This document shows, in pieces, positions 62,457 to 64,000 of a DNA stretch of 64,000 nt. Under the pieces are notes generated by a model, which did not search any database, was not told the DNA's origin, and saw only the letters and a list, made by a program, of their open reading frames with translations. Numbering within the stretch: position 1 is the first letter of the stretch; each line of letters begins with the position of its first letter. Made by a program: the position numbers and the translations under genes. The DNA is from CALRQJ02 sp943370285 (lineage in GTDB: Bacteria; Bacteroidota; Bacteroidia; Chitinophagales; Chitinophagaceae). Location of the stretch: NCBI GenBank assembly GCA_943370285.1, contig CALRQJ020000004.1, positions 1 to 64,000 on the forward strand, read 5' to 3'.

Positions 62457-64000
62457 TTAGTTAGTTGTAGGTGCGGCCTGTAAAATTTCTTCCGTTACAC
62501 CGTTGGCATATTGCTCAAAATTTTTGGTAAACTCTAAAGCCAAAGCATTGGCTTTTTTATCGTAAGCTGTTTTATCTTCCCAAGTATTTCTAGGGTTTAA
62601 AATTGTTGCCGAAACATTAGGGCAAGTAGTTGGCATTTGCATACTAAATACCGGATGTGTTTCAAACGTTACATTGTCTAAATCGCCATTCAGCGCAGCG
62701 GTAATCATGGCTCTGGTATAACTCAATTTCATACGGTTGCCAATGCCATAAGGGCCGCCACTCCAACCGGTATTGATCATCCAAACATTTACTTTATGCT
62801 CTTTCATTTTCTTACCCAACATTTCGGCATAAAAACCGGGATGCAATGGTAAAAATGGTGCTCCAAAACAAGCACTGAAAGTGGATTTTGGTTCTGTTAC
62901 TCCGGCTTCTGTTCCTGCAACTTTTGCTGTGTAGCCACTAATAAATTGATACATGGCCTGGCCCGGCGTTAACTTGCTGATGGGCGGTAAAACGCCATAA
63001 GCATCGCAGGTTAAAAAGAAAATATTTTTTGGCGTTTTGCCTATTGATGGTTCTAACGCATTACTAATAAAATCTAACGGATAGCTAACCCTTGTGTTTT
63101 CAGTAATCGCAGCGTTACTAAAGTCAATCGTATTGGTGCCATTAAAGTATGTAGTATTTTCTACCAATGCTCCTTCACGAATAGCATGAAAAATTTCAGG
63201 TTCTTTTTCTTCATTTAAATCAATGGTTTTGGCGTAACAACCACCTTCAAAATTGAAAACGCTATTGTTTGTCCAACCATGTTCATCATCACCAATTAGT
63301 TTACGGTTAGGGTCGGCGCTTAAAGTAGTTTTTCCTGTTCCGCTTAAACCAAAGAAAATAGCGGTATCTCCATCTTCACCCATATTAGCACTACAGTGCA
63401 TACTGAGTACACCTTTGTCGTGGGGTAATATATAATTGAGTATCGTGAAAATGCCTTTCTTCATTTCGCCGGTATATCCGGTACCACCAATGATGATGGT
63501 TTTTTCTGTAAAAGAAACAATAGCAAAATTATGTTGACGGGTTCCATCAACTGCCGGATCAGCTTTAAAACCCGGTGCTTGAATGATGTACCAATCGGGT
63601 TGAAAATGGTCTAGTTCAGCTTCGGTTGGTCTAAGAAACATATTGTAAACAAACAAATTGCTCCATGGATTTTCGTTGATGACTCTTATGTTCAATCTGT
63701 AGTTAGTATCTGCACAAGCATAAGCATCTCTCACCCACACTTCTTCTTGTTGACCCAAATAATCGAGTACTTTAGTTTTTAATTGCTGGTAATATGTTGG
63801 TTCAATGGCAATGTTGAAATTATTCCAATGAACAGTGTTTTCGGTAATGGCGTCTTTGACAATGAATTTGTCCTTCGGGCTACGGCCGGTAAATTCTCCT
63901 GTTGCAATTACCAAAGCACCGGTGTCATTTAAGGTTCCTTGTCCAAGGCTAACGGTTTGTTCAATTAAAGCGGATGGTTCTAACTGATAGTGAATGTTGG
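62457..64000 (-). CDS. pckA: Phosphoenolpyruvate carboxykinase (ATP), 5' end missing
   Basis: Makes phosphoenolpyruvate from oxaloacetate with ATP in gluconeogenesis. The visible 514 codons lack roughly 15-25 residues of the N-terminus beyond the right edge. The frame runs open to the window end (NIHYQLEPSALIEQTV...), so a start near 63914 is not real. Motifs: GEFTGRSPKDKF, GLSGTGKTTLS (P-loop, the kinase 1a site), DDEHGW (metal site), and the C-terminal CGAPFLPLHPGFYAEML. It is divergent in orientation to blh and followed by its own terminator. Catabolic products from the uronate operon (pyruvate) would feed this enzyme only indirectly. Confidence 0.96.
   Translation of the reverse strand, partial: NIHYQLEPSALIEQTVSLGQGTLNDTGALVIATGEFTGRSPKDKFIVKDAITENTVHWNNFNIAIEPTYYQQLKTKVLDYLGQQEEVWVRDAYACADTNYRLNIRVINENPWSNLFVYNMFLRPTEAELDHFQPDWYIIQAPGFKADPAVDGTRQHNFAIVSFTEKTIIIGGTGYTGEMKKGIFTILNYILPHDKGVLSMHCSANMGEDGDTAIFFGLSGTGKTTLSADPNRKLIGDDEHGWTNNSVFNFEGGCYAKTIDLNEEKEPEIFHAIREGALVENTTYFNGTNTIDFSNAAITENTRVSYPLDFISNALEPSIGKTPKNIFFLTCDAYGVLPPISKLTPGQAMYQFISGYTAKVAGTEAGVTEPKSTFSACFGAPFLPLHPGFYAEMLGKKMKEHKVNVWMINTGWSGGPYGIGNRMKLSYTRAMITAALNGDLDNVTFETHPVFSMQMPTTCPNVSATILNPRNTWEDKTAYDKKANALALEFTKNFEQYANGVTEEILQAAPTTN

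Noticed and set aside
1..64000. CRISPR arrays, prophage or transposase genes
   Set aside because: No regularly spaced repeats, phage structural genes or complete transposase frames were seen.

Overview
The window is a 64 kb, AT-rich chromosomal segment of a Bacteroidota bacterium, most likely an aquatic member of the Chitinophagaceae. The evidence is a SusC/SusD pair driven by an ECF sigma/FecR pair, three proteins with the type IX secretion (T9SS) C-terminal sorting domain, a Bacteroidota-type TAnnTTTG promoter, weak Shine-Dalgarno signals, and a rhodopsin followed by a retinal-forming Blh enzyme. No plasmid, phage, transposase or CRISPR signature was seen.

Region 1 (1-8.9 kb, + strand) is a hexuronate catabolic operon: the tail of an upstream gene, then uxaA, uxaC, kduD, kduI, kdgK, a YhcH-family gene, eda and an ExuT-like transporter. 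It carries galacturonate, glucuronate and 4-deoxy-5-keto-uronates (products of polysaccharide lyases) to 2-keto-3-deoxygluconate, then KDPG, then pyruvate and glyceraldehyde-3-phosphate.

Region 2 (8.9-27.4 kb) is a polysaccharide utilisation locus read mostly on the - strand: ECF sigma factor, a GH-like lipoprotein, FecR, SusC, SusD, a sulfatase, a large GH2 enzyme, a second copy of the GH-like protein and a T9SS-exported protein. An 87-bp direct repeat (three copies) and two T9SS proteins stand at its two ends. Its place beside the uronate operon, with a sulfatase, suggests a sulfated, possibly uronate-containing glycan as substrate; this is inference.

Region 3 (27.4-55.3 kb) is mixed housekeeping and envelope functions: an SDR, a giant TPR/WD40/caspase protein, tRNA-Arg(UCU), histidine ammonia-lyase, an amino-sugar kinase with MurQ (cell-wall sugar recycling), a TrmH-type methyltransferase, a UbiA prenyltransferase, RuvX, peptide deformylase, an FKBP isomerase, an M14 peptidase, a CpeT-like protein, a secreted PIG-L protein, two tiny membrane proteins ahead of a sodium:solute symporter, an HD protein, a 2H phosphoesterase, an OmpA-family gene split by a frameshift at a run of ten A, an RlpA protein and a D-Ala-D-Ala dipeptidase.

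Region 4 (55.3-64 kb) has a second giant caspase/WD40 protein, then a DTE-type proton-pumping rhodopsin and blh (beta-carotene cleavage to retinal) separated by a strong terminator hairpin, and the incomplete pckA gene on the - strand.

The items most worth a second look are the paired exported WD40-caspase proteins, the split OmpA gene with a canonical -1 slippery sequence, the duplicated GH-like proteins with no catalytic assignment, the direct repeats bracketing the utilisation locus, and the terminator between rhodopsin and blh.
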